DNA of 64,000 bases from Orobanche coerulescens. Its lineage: Eukaryota; Streptophyta; Magnoliopsida; Lamiales; Orobanchaceae. Where the stretch lies: positions 37,959,501 to 38,023,500 of the forward strand of contig CM065804.1 of assembly GCA_033398695.1 (NCBI GenBank), in the 5' to 3' direction. Below, in pieces: positions 1-11,116 of the stretch. The stretch's first letter is position 1. The number at the start of each line of letters is the position of its first letter. The translations under genes and the position numbers were made by a program. The notes below the pieces were generated by a model. It was not told where the DNA came from. It saw only the letters and a program-made list of their open reading frames with translations, and did no database searches.

Positions 1-97
1 CGTATCCAAGACTTCCGCTTACGCACTCGATTTAGATTCCGTACTTTGTTGTTTAAACTATTTTCCAAACCGTATCCAGATACTTAAGTGGCCAACA
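1..97 (+). repeat. Tail of the 5' LTR of element A
   Basis: These bases match the last ~97 bases of the LTR at 9529-10670, ending in the same GTGGCCAACA. Small differences separate the copies, such as a missing AG in the GTACAGTTTG stretch. The rest of the 5' LTR lies left of the window. Confidence 0.9.
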
Positions 98-98
98 A

Positions 99-117
99 GT
101 GGTATCGTAGAGGTTGA
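99..117 (+). other. Primer binding site of element A
   Basis: Directly after the LTR end comes GTGGTATCGTAGAGGTTG, a degraded form of the initiator-tRNA-Met site TGGTATCAGAGC that most plant copia elements use. Its position next to the LTR supports the assignment. Confidence 0.7.
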
Positions 118-206
118 TTCTAAAAAGAATCGTCGTATTTCTTTTAACCGAATCGATTCAAATCACTTATTTTCAAAGCAGTCTCTTTCATTCCTACATT
201 ATCAGT

Positions 207-1481
207 ATGGATACTTCTATGATTAACAAAGTCCCTATGTTCTCTATTAACGAATTTGACGATTGGAGAATTAGAATGGAAGCTCATCTTGCAGCAATGC
301 ACGAAGAGATGATTTTTGTTATACAGGATGGTCCGATCAAGATCATGAAGGTCAATCCAGCCGCAAGGATTGAGGGCCAAGCCCATGCTGAAATGCTCGA
401 GAAGGAACGCGAGCAATGGACAACCGATGAAAGGAAGCGAGCCAATCTCGACAACGTGGCTAAGAACGCGTTATTTGTCACTCTTGACAAAGGCACGTTC
501 TCAAAGGTAAAGAGCTGCAAAACAGCCAAAGAAATCTGGGATAAACTCAAGTTAATTTATGAGGGAACTGAGCTCTCAAAAGAAAACAAGATTTATGCAA
601 ACAAATGTCCTCATCTCAAAGTCCAAAGATTGCCTGAGGCCGAGCAACAAGAGAGAGATGAAAGAAGACGTGCTTGGAAAGACAAGCTCAAGGCCCTGAT
701 TGGAGAATCAGAAGCCTCCCCCACACCATCCAAATCAGCAGAATGTCTTCAGGTGGTCACTGAAAGTGATTCATCTGACGATGAGTTCGATGATAAAGCA
801 TACATGTGCTTTATGGCCAAAGATGTTCCAGAAGGTGAAGACAGCGACGATGAGGTAAGTTCAACCTCAGCTATTCCATCTAATGCATCTCATACTTTCG
901 AAAATATGATGAATGAATTCAAAAACATTCAAAAGGCCCATGAGACTCTAAAAACTGAGAATATACAGCTTCAATTAACAAATCTAGAGCTGAAAGATGA
1001 AAATGACTTGAAAATAAACTATGAAAATATGTCTCTTGATTGTGAAACCAGCAAGGTCGATTTTGAAAAACTCATGGAGAGCAATCATCAACTTGCTCAT
1101 GAACTAAATGCGGTTAAAACCCATAATGAGAGCAAGACAAATGATTTGGTTCTTCTACAAACCAAAATTACAACTCTCGAGAAGCGAGAAACTGAACTTG
1201 AGACCATTCTGAAGTCTTTTGAAAAATCGTCCAAAAGAATGGAAGAAATTAGCACCGGGCAACATGCTCATGATAAAAGTGGCTTAGGATACGGCTCATG
1301 TTCGAATAAAGGTAAAACTAGTCTTGTGTTCGTCAAGAGTGTGGAACACATTCCAGAATCGGAAGATACTCCTAGTCCCATAAAGGAACCTGTATCTGAG
1401 AAAACCAAAGGTCGCAATTCCGCCCCACAACTCTACTATTCGAGACAGTGGAACCAACAACCACTCGAAGGCGTAATCTGA
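207..1481 (+). pseudogene. gag: copia Gag, internally deleted
   Basis: Gag forms the particle shell and packages RNA. The likely start is the ATG at 207; an upstream in-frame ATG-less extension is not needed. The N-terminal part (about residues 1-130) is of the UBN2/copia Gag type (FDDWRIRMEAHL, ELSKENKIYAN). It then jumps to KCPHLKVQRL, which looks like the last Cys of a CCHC zinc knuckle, so the second half of the Gag domain and most of the knuckle seem to be deleted in frame. An acidic region (DEFDDKAYMCFMAKD) and a long coiled coil (residues ~230-350) follow. The ORF is open, but a Gag without its knuckle is unlikely to pack RNA. Confidence 0.75.
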
Positions 1482-2197
1482 CAAGATGCTCCACAAGCAT
1501 GTCATCAAAGCCGGCAGTCATTCGAAAGAAAGCGGTATCCAACCACCAAAGGCCCGCACGGCAAGACACTCGGTCTGTGCGCCTAGGTATTGGATACAGG
1601 AGCCCCATTATCCCTCAAGACAGCAGATGCCGATTCGGTATCAACAACGATTGGGAATCCAACTGGAGACCCGGAAGACAAGTCATAGGCCCAGAAAATG
1701 GCTCCACCTCCTAGACGGCACTCGTACTGGAATAATAATAATAACCCTGAATTTTACATGCATAGTAATTATCATGATTATAACAACTACGGATATGCCC
1801 CCCGTAGATATCGAAATACTGTACCGAGTACATCCTACTGTAAACCAATTGCTGTCAGGAAAATCTGGGTACCTAAAGGAACTAACATATATGGACCCAA
1901 AAATCAAAGGGGACCTAAATCTACCTAATTTCTTTGTTACATGACATTCTAGAGGAGGATACCTGGTACTTCGATAGTGGATGCTCTCGTCACATGACCG
2001 GAGATAGGAGCAAGCTATCTGATTTTGTAGAAGGTCGTGGTCCAAAAGTTCGCTTCGGTGATAAGTCTAAAGGAAGAACAAGAGGGAAAGGAAACCTACT
2101 TGTCGGGAAATTCAAGGTCACCGATGTTGCATATGTTGAAGGCTTACAGTATAATCTACTTAGTATTAGCGATTACGTGATAAACAGTTCTCGGTGA
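1482..2197 (+). pseudogene. copia Gag-Pol linker and aspartic protease remnant
   Basis: The clear part is the protease start around 1957-2100, with WYFDSGCSRHMTGD, the copia-type active site D-S-G-C/A. It continues to YNLLSISD near 2150, then the frame is lost. Before it, 1482-1930 holds a frame-shifted linker rich in Arg, Asn and Tyr with IWVPKGTNIYGPK, typical of the stretch between the zinc knuckle and the protease. Several stops and frame changes make this a pseudogene. The protease would cleave the polyprotein in the particle. Confidence 0.75.
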
Positions 2198-3254
2198 AGT
2201 TCTATATAGATCGCTGTAGAGTCAAGAACACCCAAACCAAGGAAGTTGTGCTTACAGGAAGCAGATCAGGTAATATGTACATTGCTGACTGGAAGCCTAT
2301 GAGCTCCTCAATTCCATGTTTTGTTGCCAAAGGCACTGCAGATCTTAGCTGGTTATGGCACAAGAGGATGTCTCATGTCAACTTCAAGACAATCAACAAG
2401 CTTTCAAGACAGGGTATGGTTAGAGGTTTGCTAGATGTGTCATTCAAGAAGGACAGCGTCTGCGGACCATGCCAGAAAGGCAAGCAAATCAAGTCAACCC
2501 TGAAAAGCAAATCCTACCTTTCAACCCAAAGAGTTTTGGAAATGCTACACATGGATCTCTACGGTCCTGTAGATCCAGTAAGTCTGGGAGGTAAGAAATA
2601 TTGCATGGTTGTTGTTGATGATTATTCCAGGTATGCTTGGACGATCTTTCTTAGCAAGAAGAAGGAAACAACATCAAGGCTGCCCGAGCTCCTGAGGAAG
2701 TTGCAAAATGAAAAAGCGTCGAGTATCGTGTGCATTCGTTCCGACAGAGGTACTGAATTTACTAACCGCTTTATAGAGCAATACTGTTCGGAGAATGGAA
2801 TACAAAGACGAGTACTCACCGCCCGTACACCTCAACAAAATGGTGTTGCCGAGCGAAAGAATAGGACGTTGAAAGAAGCAACAAGGACAATGATTGCCGC
2901 AAGCAAATTGCCACAGCGTTCGTTTGGGTGAAGCAACCAATACAACGTGCTACACTCAAAACATTGTATCGTCAACAAGCACCACAACAAAGCGACTTAT
3001 GAGGTATGGAATAACAAAACTCCATTAGTTTCGTATTTTCACATTTTGGATGCAGGTGTTATGTATTGAACAATGGGAAGGACCAACTTAGAACCTTTGA
3101 TGAAAAATCAGATGAAGGAATATTCGTAGGATACTCCTCCGTCAGCAAAGCTTTCAGAATCTTTAATAAAAGGAGGCTGACGATCGAGGAATCAGTTCAT
3201 GTAGTATTCGACGAACCACACCATGACCCTACAGGAGTAGATGATATCACTTAG
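2194..3254 (+). pseudogene. copia integrase (zinc-binding domain and catalytic core)
   Basis: The 245-codon open stretch at 2194-2931 carries the pre-integrase zinc-binding motif (LWHKRMSHVNF ... CGPCQKGK). It also carries the DDE core: D in HMDLYGP, D in RSDRGTEF and E in NGVAERKNR, so the catalytic triad is present. After 2931 the frame breaks; the integrase C-terminal part reappears at 3066-3254 (DEGIFVGYSSVSKAFRIFN), and about 130 bp between them are out of frame. Integrase inserts the cDNA into the genome. The copy is broken although the core is well kept. Confidence 0.85.
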
Positions 3255-4457
3255 GACATTCACCATCTATCTATCTTGGATCCACCTACACCCATAGAAC
3301 CTGTAGTTGATTTAGAAATCAACCCCGCAGCTGTAAGAATCGATGTGGATGAAGGCGACACTGCATGTCAAGCTGTACCCACAGAAACTTTCGATACAGT
3401 ACGGGATCCTGAACTAGAACCCGACCGAAGATGGTTGAGAGATCACCCGCAAGAGCTGATCATTGGAAACATTAATGCAGGTGTTTCTACTCGTAGGAGA
3501 ATACAGAGTACACAAGTAAATGTACTTTGTGCACAAGAAGAATCTAATGCTGAAGTTTCACAGTTTCCTGAATGGAAATCTCAATCCGAACTTAGGAGAC
3601 TCAATATGTGCACTATCGCCGTATTCTTAGCCCGATCCGAACTGTTTCGACCATAGACGCTCTTAACAACTCTCATTGGATAACATCTATGGAAGAAGAG
3701 CTTAACGGTTTCGAAAGAAACAATGTATGGTATCTTGTACCCAGACCGACACACCAATCGGTTATAGGAACCAAATGGGTATTTCGAAACAAAAAGGATC
3801 GAAATGGACTTATCATAAGGAACAAATCCAGACTAGTAGCACAAGGCTATTGTCAGAAGAAGGAATCGACTATGATGAAACCTTCGCCCTGTAGCGAGAC
3901 TAGAAGCCATTAGGATATTTTTAGCCTTTGCCGCCCATAAGAGTTTTATCGTATACCAAATGGACGTCAAGAGTGCTTTCTGAATGGAGAACTTGCGAAG
4001 AAGTTTATGTTGAACAACCACCGGGGTTTGCCAACACAGACGGTATCGATCTAGTTTACAGGCTAAGGAAAGCGCTGCACGGACTTAAACAAGCCCCTAG
4101 AGCACAGTAAACCCCGTCCCGATTCTAACCAACAACGGATTTGAGAAAGGTGTCATCGACAAAACCTTGTTCAAGATACAGGAAGGTGATGACCTTCTAA
4201 TGGTACAAATCTATGTCGATGATATTATTTTTGGTTCAACTAACCTTGCTCTATGTCAAAGGTTCTCACATCTCATGCAAAGTAAATTTGAAATGAGCAT
4301 GATGGGGGAACTTAGTTATTTCCTAGGTTTGCGGTGTAAAGCATTTGCTATAGGTATATTCATCAACCAGAGAAATACAAAGAAGGAACTTCTCAACAAA
4401 TTTGGAATGAACACTTCCAAATCCTCGCCAACCCCTATGAGCACTTCCGCAAATTAG
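3255..4457 (+). pseudogene. copia reverse transcriptase, frame-broken
   Basis: A Pro/Glu-rich linker (3276-3606) precedes the RT. The fingers start in 3650-3870 (WITSMEEELNGFERNNVWYLV, TKWVFRNKKDRNG, SRLVAQGY) and then the frame changes. The next block (3955-4107) has GFANTDGIDLVYRLRK and LHGLKQAPRA. The palm motif YVDDIIFGST lies at about 4213, followed by SKFEMSMMGELSYFLGL. The catalytic D-D pair is kept, but at least three frame changes and stops separate the blocks. The RT would copy the element RNA into DNA. Confidence 0.85.
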
Positions 4458-5179
4458 TCTTGATGAAGCCGGAAAGCCGTTTGACCAATCACTCTACAGA
4501 AGCTCATTGGTTCGCTCCTGTACCTAACGGCTAGCAGCCCGATATCCATTCTTTGTTGGAGTGTGTGCGAGATACCAAGTTGCACCTAAGGAATCACACT
4601 TCAATACTAAACGAATCTGAAGTACATTAAAGGAACAGTCGATGCAGGATCGTGGTATCCTAAGGAAGGCGGATTCGATTTAGTTGGATACACGACTCGG
4701 ATCTCGGAGGTCGCAAGCTAGATAGGAAGAGTACAAGTGGAACTTGTCACTTTCTCGGACCTAGACTCGTTTCTTGGTTCAAGAAGAAGCAATTGGCTAA
4801 CTCTCTTTCCACGGCCGAATCGTAGTACTATGTCTTTGTAGCTGCTTGTATGCAGATCCTTTGGATGCAAGAACAACCTGTCAGATTATGGAATCGATGC
4901 TAGAGAGACTCGATCATGTGTGATAGCACGAGTGCAATCGCAATCACGCACAACTCGCTTTTGCACTCGCGCACTAAGCATATCAACATGAAGCATCATT
5001 TTATCGGGAATCATGTCGAGAACAAGGATGTTCGCACTGAAAAAGTTCATACAGACATCCAGGTGGCCGACATTTTCACCAAGCCTCTCGACACGGCAAG
5101 ATTCAACATGCTCGAATGTAATTGGGAATACTACACCGGACTCCCTGTAAGTAATTTACTGTTTTTACTCAACAATTGA
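4458..5179 (+). pseudogene. copia RNase H remnant
   Basis: The first half (4458-4915) is heavily degraded. The last 87 codons (4916-5179) are clear: CDSTSAIAITHNSLLHSRTK, IDHH-like KHINMKHHFI, and the typical copia end VADIFTKPLDTARFNML. RNase H removes the RNA strand during cDNA synthesis. The stop at 5177-5179 is followed at once by GAGGGGAATC, a purine tract of the kind that normally ends a copia element. Confidence 0.8.
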
Positions 5180-5923
5180 GGGGAATCTTTGTAAGACCCG
5201 TGAATACAGTATCCAAAATTAATTATCTGTACACTCAGAATCATCAATACAGTACTGTAGCGAACGAAGGCATATGAATCCTACAGCTGATGTGTGCAAT
5301 AATTAAGGGGGAATACTGTAGGACCCATGAATACAGCATAAATCCAAATATTGTTGTATGGAATTTAAAACCTATTAGTACCTTTTTAAGGGGGAACGTC
5401 AGACGACATGAGAACAGCACATGCTATAGGATTTCGATTCACTATATAATATAATATTATTTCCTTTTTAAAATAATTTTTGTCCACGTGCCCTGTTTTT
5501 ATGTCAAACGTCATGTTCATTAAATGCCTTACACGACATCTGGACAACTGAATCTCAAAAGCCGCGATGTTTTTAAATTGTTTATTATTTTTAAACCTCC
5601 GTTTTAGGCATTTAGGGTATCAACCTATGTCAGAAGTGGGACCCGCTGTATTTTAAAACCTTTTAATGGATTAGCGTACCAGTTACACTAAATCCATCCT
5701 GACCGTTGATTTCAAAACCGGTTCCCATCCCTTAAAATCTGACCATTCGTACTCTGCACAACCCTATTTCGCCACCCAAGTATAAAAGGACTGTATCTGC
5801 CATTAGAGACTCTTTACGCTTTCTGCAATTACAAGAGTTCTCAAGCAAACAGCCTACATATTTTCTGCATATTCACTGCGAATTTCGACTGTTTTCTTCC
5901 ACCTTTATTTTAAGAAAACATCA
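5180..5923 (+). other. Spacer between pol and third ORF with repeated purine tracts
   Basis: There is no coding sequence here. Purine tracts occur at about 5175-5184 (TTGAGGGGAATC), 5303-5315 (TTAAGGGGGAATA) and 5387-5398 (TTAAGGGGGAAC). A short repeat, GTAAGACCCGTGAATACAG and GTAGGACCCATGAATACAG, accompanies the first two. At 5777-5785 the sequence AGTATAAAAGG looks like a TATA box about 145 bp upstream of the ATG at 5924, so the third ORF may have a promoter of its own. That is inference only. Confidence 0.55.
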
Positions 5924-8900
5924 ATGGCTAGTCAATCTTCTTCCCCTGTTCTGAAGAAAACCTCCAACATCATTGATGGCCGGATCTTCTCCAAACCTGT
6001 CATCATCGAGCGTATTCTCTCGGAAACTAACGACTCAGAACCGATGAAGTATATCATTACTCGTCTTGAACAACAAGGTCTCTATCGCTTCGGGAGCAAA
6101 ACCGCCGACAAATACGACGCCCATCTGGTTGAGGAATTCTACCTCAACGCCGCCGTTCGTTTTCTGTCACTAGCCCAGGGAGGACATGTTGCTGACATCA
6201 CCGCAATGATCCAAGGAGTGGAAATCGCATCAATCGCGATCTACTCCGGAAAATCTACAGTCGCCCGCCGACGGCCTGACCATGGACCAACTTGAGACGT
6301 TCGGGTCTCAAGAGCTTATTACCAAGTTTTATGGACTATTTACAGGGTCCAAAGTGGTTGATATGGTGACAACCACTTGTCACAAGAAAAATTTTCTTCT
6401 TCATTTCGTTTATCTGCATGATTTTTGCTCCAGGATCATTGAAAACCGAACTGGTGCATTCGAGATGTGCACGAATTTAAGGTTCAGAATGATGGTAGCT
6501 ATTTTGACCTGTGAAAAGGTCAATTGGTGCCAAATCATTCTGAAACGTCTTCAAGAAGAGGTGTGCAAACCTGCCACCCAAAAGAAATCCTTTGGTTTAA
6601 TGCTGAACTACATCCTGACGAGGTGCGGACTGACGCAATCCGCCGACGCGAAGAAAAATAGCTCAAGGATATACTTAGGAGGGGTCAAACCCACTGCGTA
6701 TAACCAGAGCACCATGCATGCCAATCACCCGAGAACCAGGCACATGCCTATTTCTGCCAACCCAAGAGATGAAACCGTGAAGGTCCCAGAAATGGAATCT
6801 TCAAAGAAAAGCGAAAGCGTTCTCACAGCAAGAAACACTCTGCTGGTGAGAAGTCCAAAAAGAGACTCAGGAGGCTCTCAAAAATCAAAGCCAAGCACTC
6901 CGAGGATGTCTCGCCCGTGGCGCAACCCACTGATGAAGAACCCCAGGGCCCAACCCCTGTGGAAGAGGTGTCTCCTACTGCATCGACAGTAGATCCCGAG
7001 CCTTTGACGGCTACGACGGATATAGAGACATCTGCCAACGCTCAAGACTTTAGCGAGTCGGCTGCCCATTCGGAGCCAAAAGCTACCTCTCCTCTGCGGG
7101 ATCCCATACCCGTACAGGATCCAATTTCCTTCGGGGCACCATCCCCTGCAAGGAGTCCATCTTCCGTACAGGATCCCATACCTGTACCGGAATCCCTCGA
7201 AACAGCTTCTCCAGACGTTATTCGAAGTCCCTCCCCTGACTCGATCATAAATCAAACACTTCTTTCGGTTCAAATTGAACACGCGTATGAAAGATTTCTG
7301 CAATGGAAAGGCTATAGGCTAGCTCCGTACGATACACTGTACAACTGGAGCGAATGGAGCCACGAAGAGCGATTCGTCTCCGAAGTAACAGACTCAACTG
7401 AAATTGAGGCCCTGCTTCGATGGGACAACGCTTCTTGCAAGGATCTAATTGAAAGCCACCTGCTGCACAAATCTGACGCCAGAAGAAAAGGAAAGAAGAA
7501 GTCAGAGGATTCTCCCATTAATCCAAAAGACGACGACGATCATGACTCAGACGACGACGACGATGCTCTTCAAGCAGGTCTGAGAATGAGCCGTGAAGAG
7601 GCTGAAGCCCGAGACGCCTCTCCACCCAGAAAAGACGAAGGGCCTTCTACCCAAGCCAATCCCCCTTCGCCACAGCCGGAGAACATTCCCGACCAAGAGG
7701 AATCAGTCCCTCCAGTCGAGGAAGTTCAAGAAATTTTGCAACAGGCACCTGAGCCTGCTGCGACCGAAGAAGCCATTCCTGCAAACCAACAGGAGGATTC
7801 AGTCCCTCCTGCATCCATATCTGCCGAAGAACCTTCGCCACAGGACGCTTCTGAACCAACTGTCGCCGTACCACAGGAAGCTGCTCCCGCCCCTTCAATA
7901 ATGGAATCCGAGGACGGTACCGAACCTGAGGATGTCCAACTTACTTCACGTCCATCCGTGAATGTGAGAAGGTTGAACGGCGCTGCAGACTTCGCCGAAC
8001 CAGATTCTCCGATCTCTGCTGCACGTAAAGAGCACCTGCGAGCTCTTGGCCTTCAGACTGTATTTATCCAAGATGCAGTAAACGCTCTATCTTCCGTTGA
8101 AAAGGCACTGAATTGGATGCACACCTCTGCCGTCGAAGAAATGACCACTCTTCAACACAAAGTATCTCGAGTTGTCGACGCATTCATTCTTTTGCCAGAA
8201 GTTTTCAAGCAAGCCTTGAAGATCATGGAAGATAAACAGAGCAATCTTTGAAGGAGGAAGCTACAAAGACAAGGATTGCTGAAGCCAAGACCGCCTGTGC
8301 AATGATTGAGAACAGCTCTCAACTACGTGCTCACGACAAATGCATTCAAGAAATGTCGCAGACTCTTTCCTCCCTTGTTGAAAGAATAACCAGCATCGAG
8401 ACCAAACAGGACGCTGCTCTTGAAATCCTGCAAAGTCTTGATGAAGCCAAAAAGGGGAAAGAGGCACGAGAAACTGCAAGGAGAATAAGACTGCAACAAG
8501 AAAGGGAATTTCAGGCTGCTCAGAACAGTATCACTGCCGAATTGAACAAGCTAGCACCTCAATCCCAAAGTTTTAAAATTTCAGGCTCCAGACCGGAATT
8601 CCATGACCCAAATGTCCCTTGGCAAACTCTTATTCAGAGACCTTCGGAAATACGTCTGCCGACCAACCGCAACCCAACTGCCGACGAAGTGAAGCACTGG
8701 AGGAAGAATGAACTGATGAGATATTTTTTCAGACTCATCAGGGAATCCGCCATCTTCAAAAATTATAAAACGTTAGCAGAAGCGGCAGATAAATTTTCAA
8801 AGATGCTAGAAGAAGGTAAACTCCCTCTCCAAATCGAAATGAAATCAAAACATAGAAGAGGAGATCGGGTCACCCATCCAGAAGATTGGATACTTGCCTT

Positions 8901-9024
8901 TGATCGTTTATATGAAGGAAGAGCGATTTACCAGGAACGAGGCAATGATTCACTTCAAAACTGGTGGCGTGGCACCGAGAATGAGCAAGGAAAAAGACCA
9001 TGGAGGCATGCGGATTATAGATAA
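5924..9024 (+). pseudogene. Third ORF of element A (env-like position), frame-shifted
   Basis: Four overlapping open stretches (5924-6295, 6282-6992, 6917-8251, 8248-9024) read as one former protein of about 1,030 residues with frame slips near 6250, 6920 and 8248. The N-terminal ~350 residues (LVEEFYLNAAVRF, FRMMVAILTCEKVNW, KKSFGLMLNYIL) resemble the 'putative plant transposon protein' domain found in such ORFs. The middle is a long acidic, Pro- and Ser-rich low-complexity stretch with poly-Asp near 7540. The last ~250 residues start with a coiled coil. No signal peptide or membrane segment is evident, so 'envelope' is a positional label only. Function is unknown. The position after pol agrees with Sireviruses. 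Confidence 0.6.
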
Positions 9025-9528
9025 AGAGCTGAAATTTATGTATATTATTTTTGTTTTTGTAATTTCTATTCGAAACAGCAAACTTTGTACTCAATGATTT
9101 TGAATATCAATAAAATAGTTTGTTTGTCTTGAAAGATTACAACTCGTAATCTACTGTGTCTATGTATGATTACTTAAAATTGTTTGATAGGAATCTCAAG
9201 TTAGATAAACTTGATTGAAAAATAAGCTGTACGAACTAGTCTACGAACAGTTCATAATTTCAGTTGTAAACTTAGAATACATTGTAAGATTGTGCCTGCG
9301 CGCCAATCATAGGCTTAAGTTGTAATAAATCTCAAACTGTATCGAACGTGCCTGCGAGCAGTTCATTATTGTAGACTAAGTCACTAAGTCAGACCTATTG
9401 ACAAAAGACCAAGAAATCTGCCAGAAGTCATCAAAGAAGAATGCTTCATAAAGAAGGTTTTGGCATCATCAAGAAGACTCGAAGAGTTAAGAAAGTTAGT
9501 CTTGGCAAATTGTCAAAAAGGGGGAAAT
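9025..9528 (+). other. 3' untranslated region and polypurine tract of element A
   Basis: This is AT-rich non-coding sequence after the third ORF. It ends in CAAAAAGGGGGAAAT (9514-9528), the polypurine tract that primes plus-strand DNA synthesis, directly before the LTR start TGTTGGG. Confidence 0.85.
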
Positions 9529-10670
9529 TGTTGGGAAAAACAAACACCCTGTATCGAAACAAATGATACCCGAATCCTCAGATCGAATGTTATTTAGAGG
9601 TTTTGACATATATGCCAATCCGTATACAGTAAGGAAACTGTATCGAAGCTTTGAGGCTTTATCCGGTATCAAAGACCTGCCTCGAATCAGCATAAGTGAA
9701 GCTCATCAGTACAGCAAGAAGACTTGTAAAAGACCAAGTATGGAAACTGTCTCGATGCCCTAAATACAGTCATCTTCCATACAGTTCACAAAAGGACAAG
9801 AAGGAACACAAGTCAAGTCCCGTTGAACGAAGAAGTATTTAAATACTCAAGGATAAAGTATTTAAATACTGCCAGTCTTCAGATCTTCAGAATCCCGCGA
9901 AATCCGGATCATGTCATATTCCCGTTGAAGGAAATCTTATTCAAACGGATACATCTCAACGGATACTTTCTTCAGAGACTATATATATCCTTGAAGACAT
10001 TGAAGATCAGTTACCCAAGTAACCTAATACTCAAGCTATCAAAGTTACCATCAGAGCAAACATATCTCCAAAGCATACTGCAAGTTAGAACGAAAGAGAT
10101 ATACAGTGCTCAACATCAAGAACATCCATCATCAGCTCAAGAACTTCAAAGCTGTTGTTCTTACCTGGTTACCTACCCTTTTACCTCTGTGTAAAAACCG
10201 AGCTCTGTGTGAACTCAACAAGTTATTCTGACCTGTGTGGGACGAATAAGGACGATGCTTTGGAACTGTGTGTGAAGAAGCTAGTCAAGAAGGAAGCTTT
10301 AACCAATCTGTGTGAACGGTTGAAAGTGACATTCTTTGTATCAATCTGTGTGAACGATACAAGGATAGGTTTGTTTATAATTACGTAGTTGTGTACGCAG
10401 TAATTATAATAAACTTTTTACTCCTGTGTGGAGGACCAGTGGACGTAGAGGGGTTTACCTCGAACCACTTAAATTACTGTGTCATTTACCTTCTGCTTTT
10501 ACTGTTTTAAATTACTGTGATATATTAAGTATACACCAAATACTTCGTTGTTGTATCCACGGCAACTAACTGTATCCAAGACTTCCGCTACGCACTCAGA
10601 TTTAGATTCCGTACAGTTTGTTGTTTAAACTATTTTCCAAACTGTATCCAGTATACTTAAGTGGCCAACA
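9529..10670 (+). repeat. 3' LTR of element A (1142 bp)
   Basis: It starts TGTTGGGAAA right after the polypurine tract and ends GTGGCCAACA. Its last ~97 bp match the start of the window. A TATA-like CTATATATAT lies at about 9979. Downstream of it the motif CTGTGTG recurs six or seven times between 10190 and 10440, in what should be the transcribed part of the LTR. Confidence 0.9.
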
Positions 10671-11116
10671 CCTGTATTAAATTAAGCGGGCGATCGTCTC
10701 AGCACGTGGGTCTGTTTCCTTAAAGTACGCAGCTGCTGCTGGCAGCCAGATGTGCGAACCAATAAGAAGACAACATGCTTCTCATGTCGCTGTCTTGGGA
10801 GGTCCCACCTTGGACCCTTTCGGCGGGTCTATCGGTAGGTGAGGCTGTACTTATCGTCTACAGATGGTGATGGGCTGGAGTCAAAGAACCTTATGTGGCG
10901 GCGCCTTTTGCGGATCTCCACGTGGGTCTTCATCCAAGATTCGGTCTTCATAGACTTTGATGGATGTCGGCCTTACACGTGGCATCAGACGGTCGTTCTT
11001 GGTTGGGCAATAGGGTCGATCGCTAGGTGCCAAGAGACGATTGCCCTGAATTCCGATCGCTCGGCACTTGGTCTCGACCTGGAATCTTCGACTGGCAAGT
11101 CTGCCTTGGTTTATCT
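10671..11116 (-). repeat. Element Z, left part: old reverse-oriented Tat-type LTR
   Basis: Read on the minus strand, this matches the middle of the LTR of element B in order. Shared blocks include the CTGTTTCCTTAAAG stretch (RC), the GGTCCCAC..TTTCGGCGG stretch and AAGATTCGGTCTTC. Many substitutions and indels show that it is much older than B. Its left end is cut by element A, and its right end is cut by B at the duplicated target TATCT (11112-11116). It continues at 27768. Confidence 0.8.
11112..11116. repeat. Target site duplication of element B, left copy
   Basis: TATCT directly before TGTTGTG; the right copy is at 27763-27767. Both lie within the old LTR Z. Confidence 0.92.

Larger units (their letters stand above)
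1..10670 (+). mobile_element. Element A: Ty1-copia LTR retrotransposon, Sirevirus-like, with a third ORF
   Basis: The element spans from a 97-bp tail of its 5' LTR to a full 3' LTR. The order gag, protease, integrase, RT, RNase H is that of Ty1-copia. After pol comes about 3 kb of further coding sequence, and there are several purine tracts of the form AAGGGGGAA. A third ORF after pol and multiple purine tracts are known traits of Sireviruses, so that lineage is inferred. Pol is broken by many frameshifts and stops, so this copy cannot be autonomous. It sits inside the reverse LTR Z; the 5 bp after it are CCTGT, and the matching left copy would lie outside the window. Confidence 0.85.
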
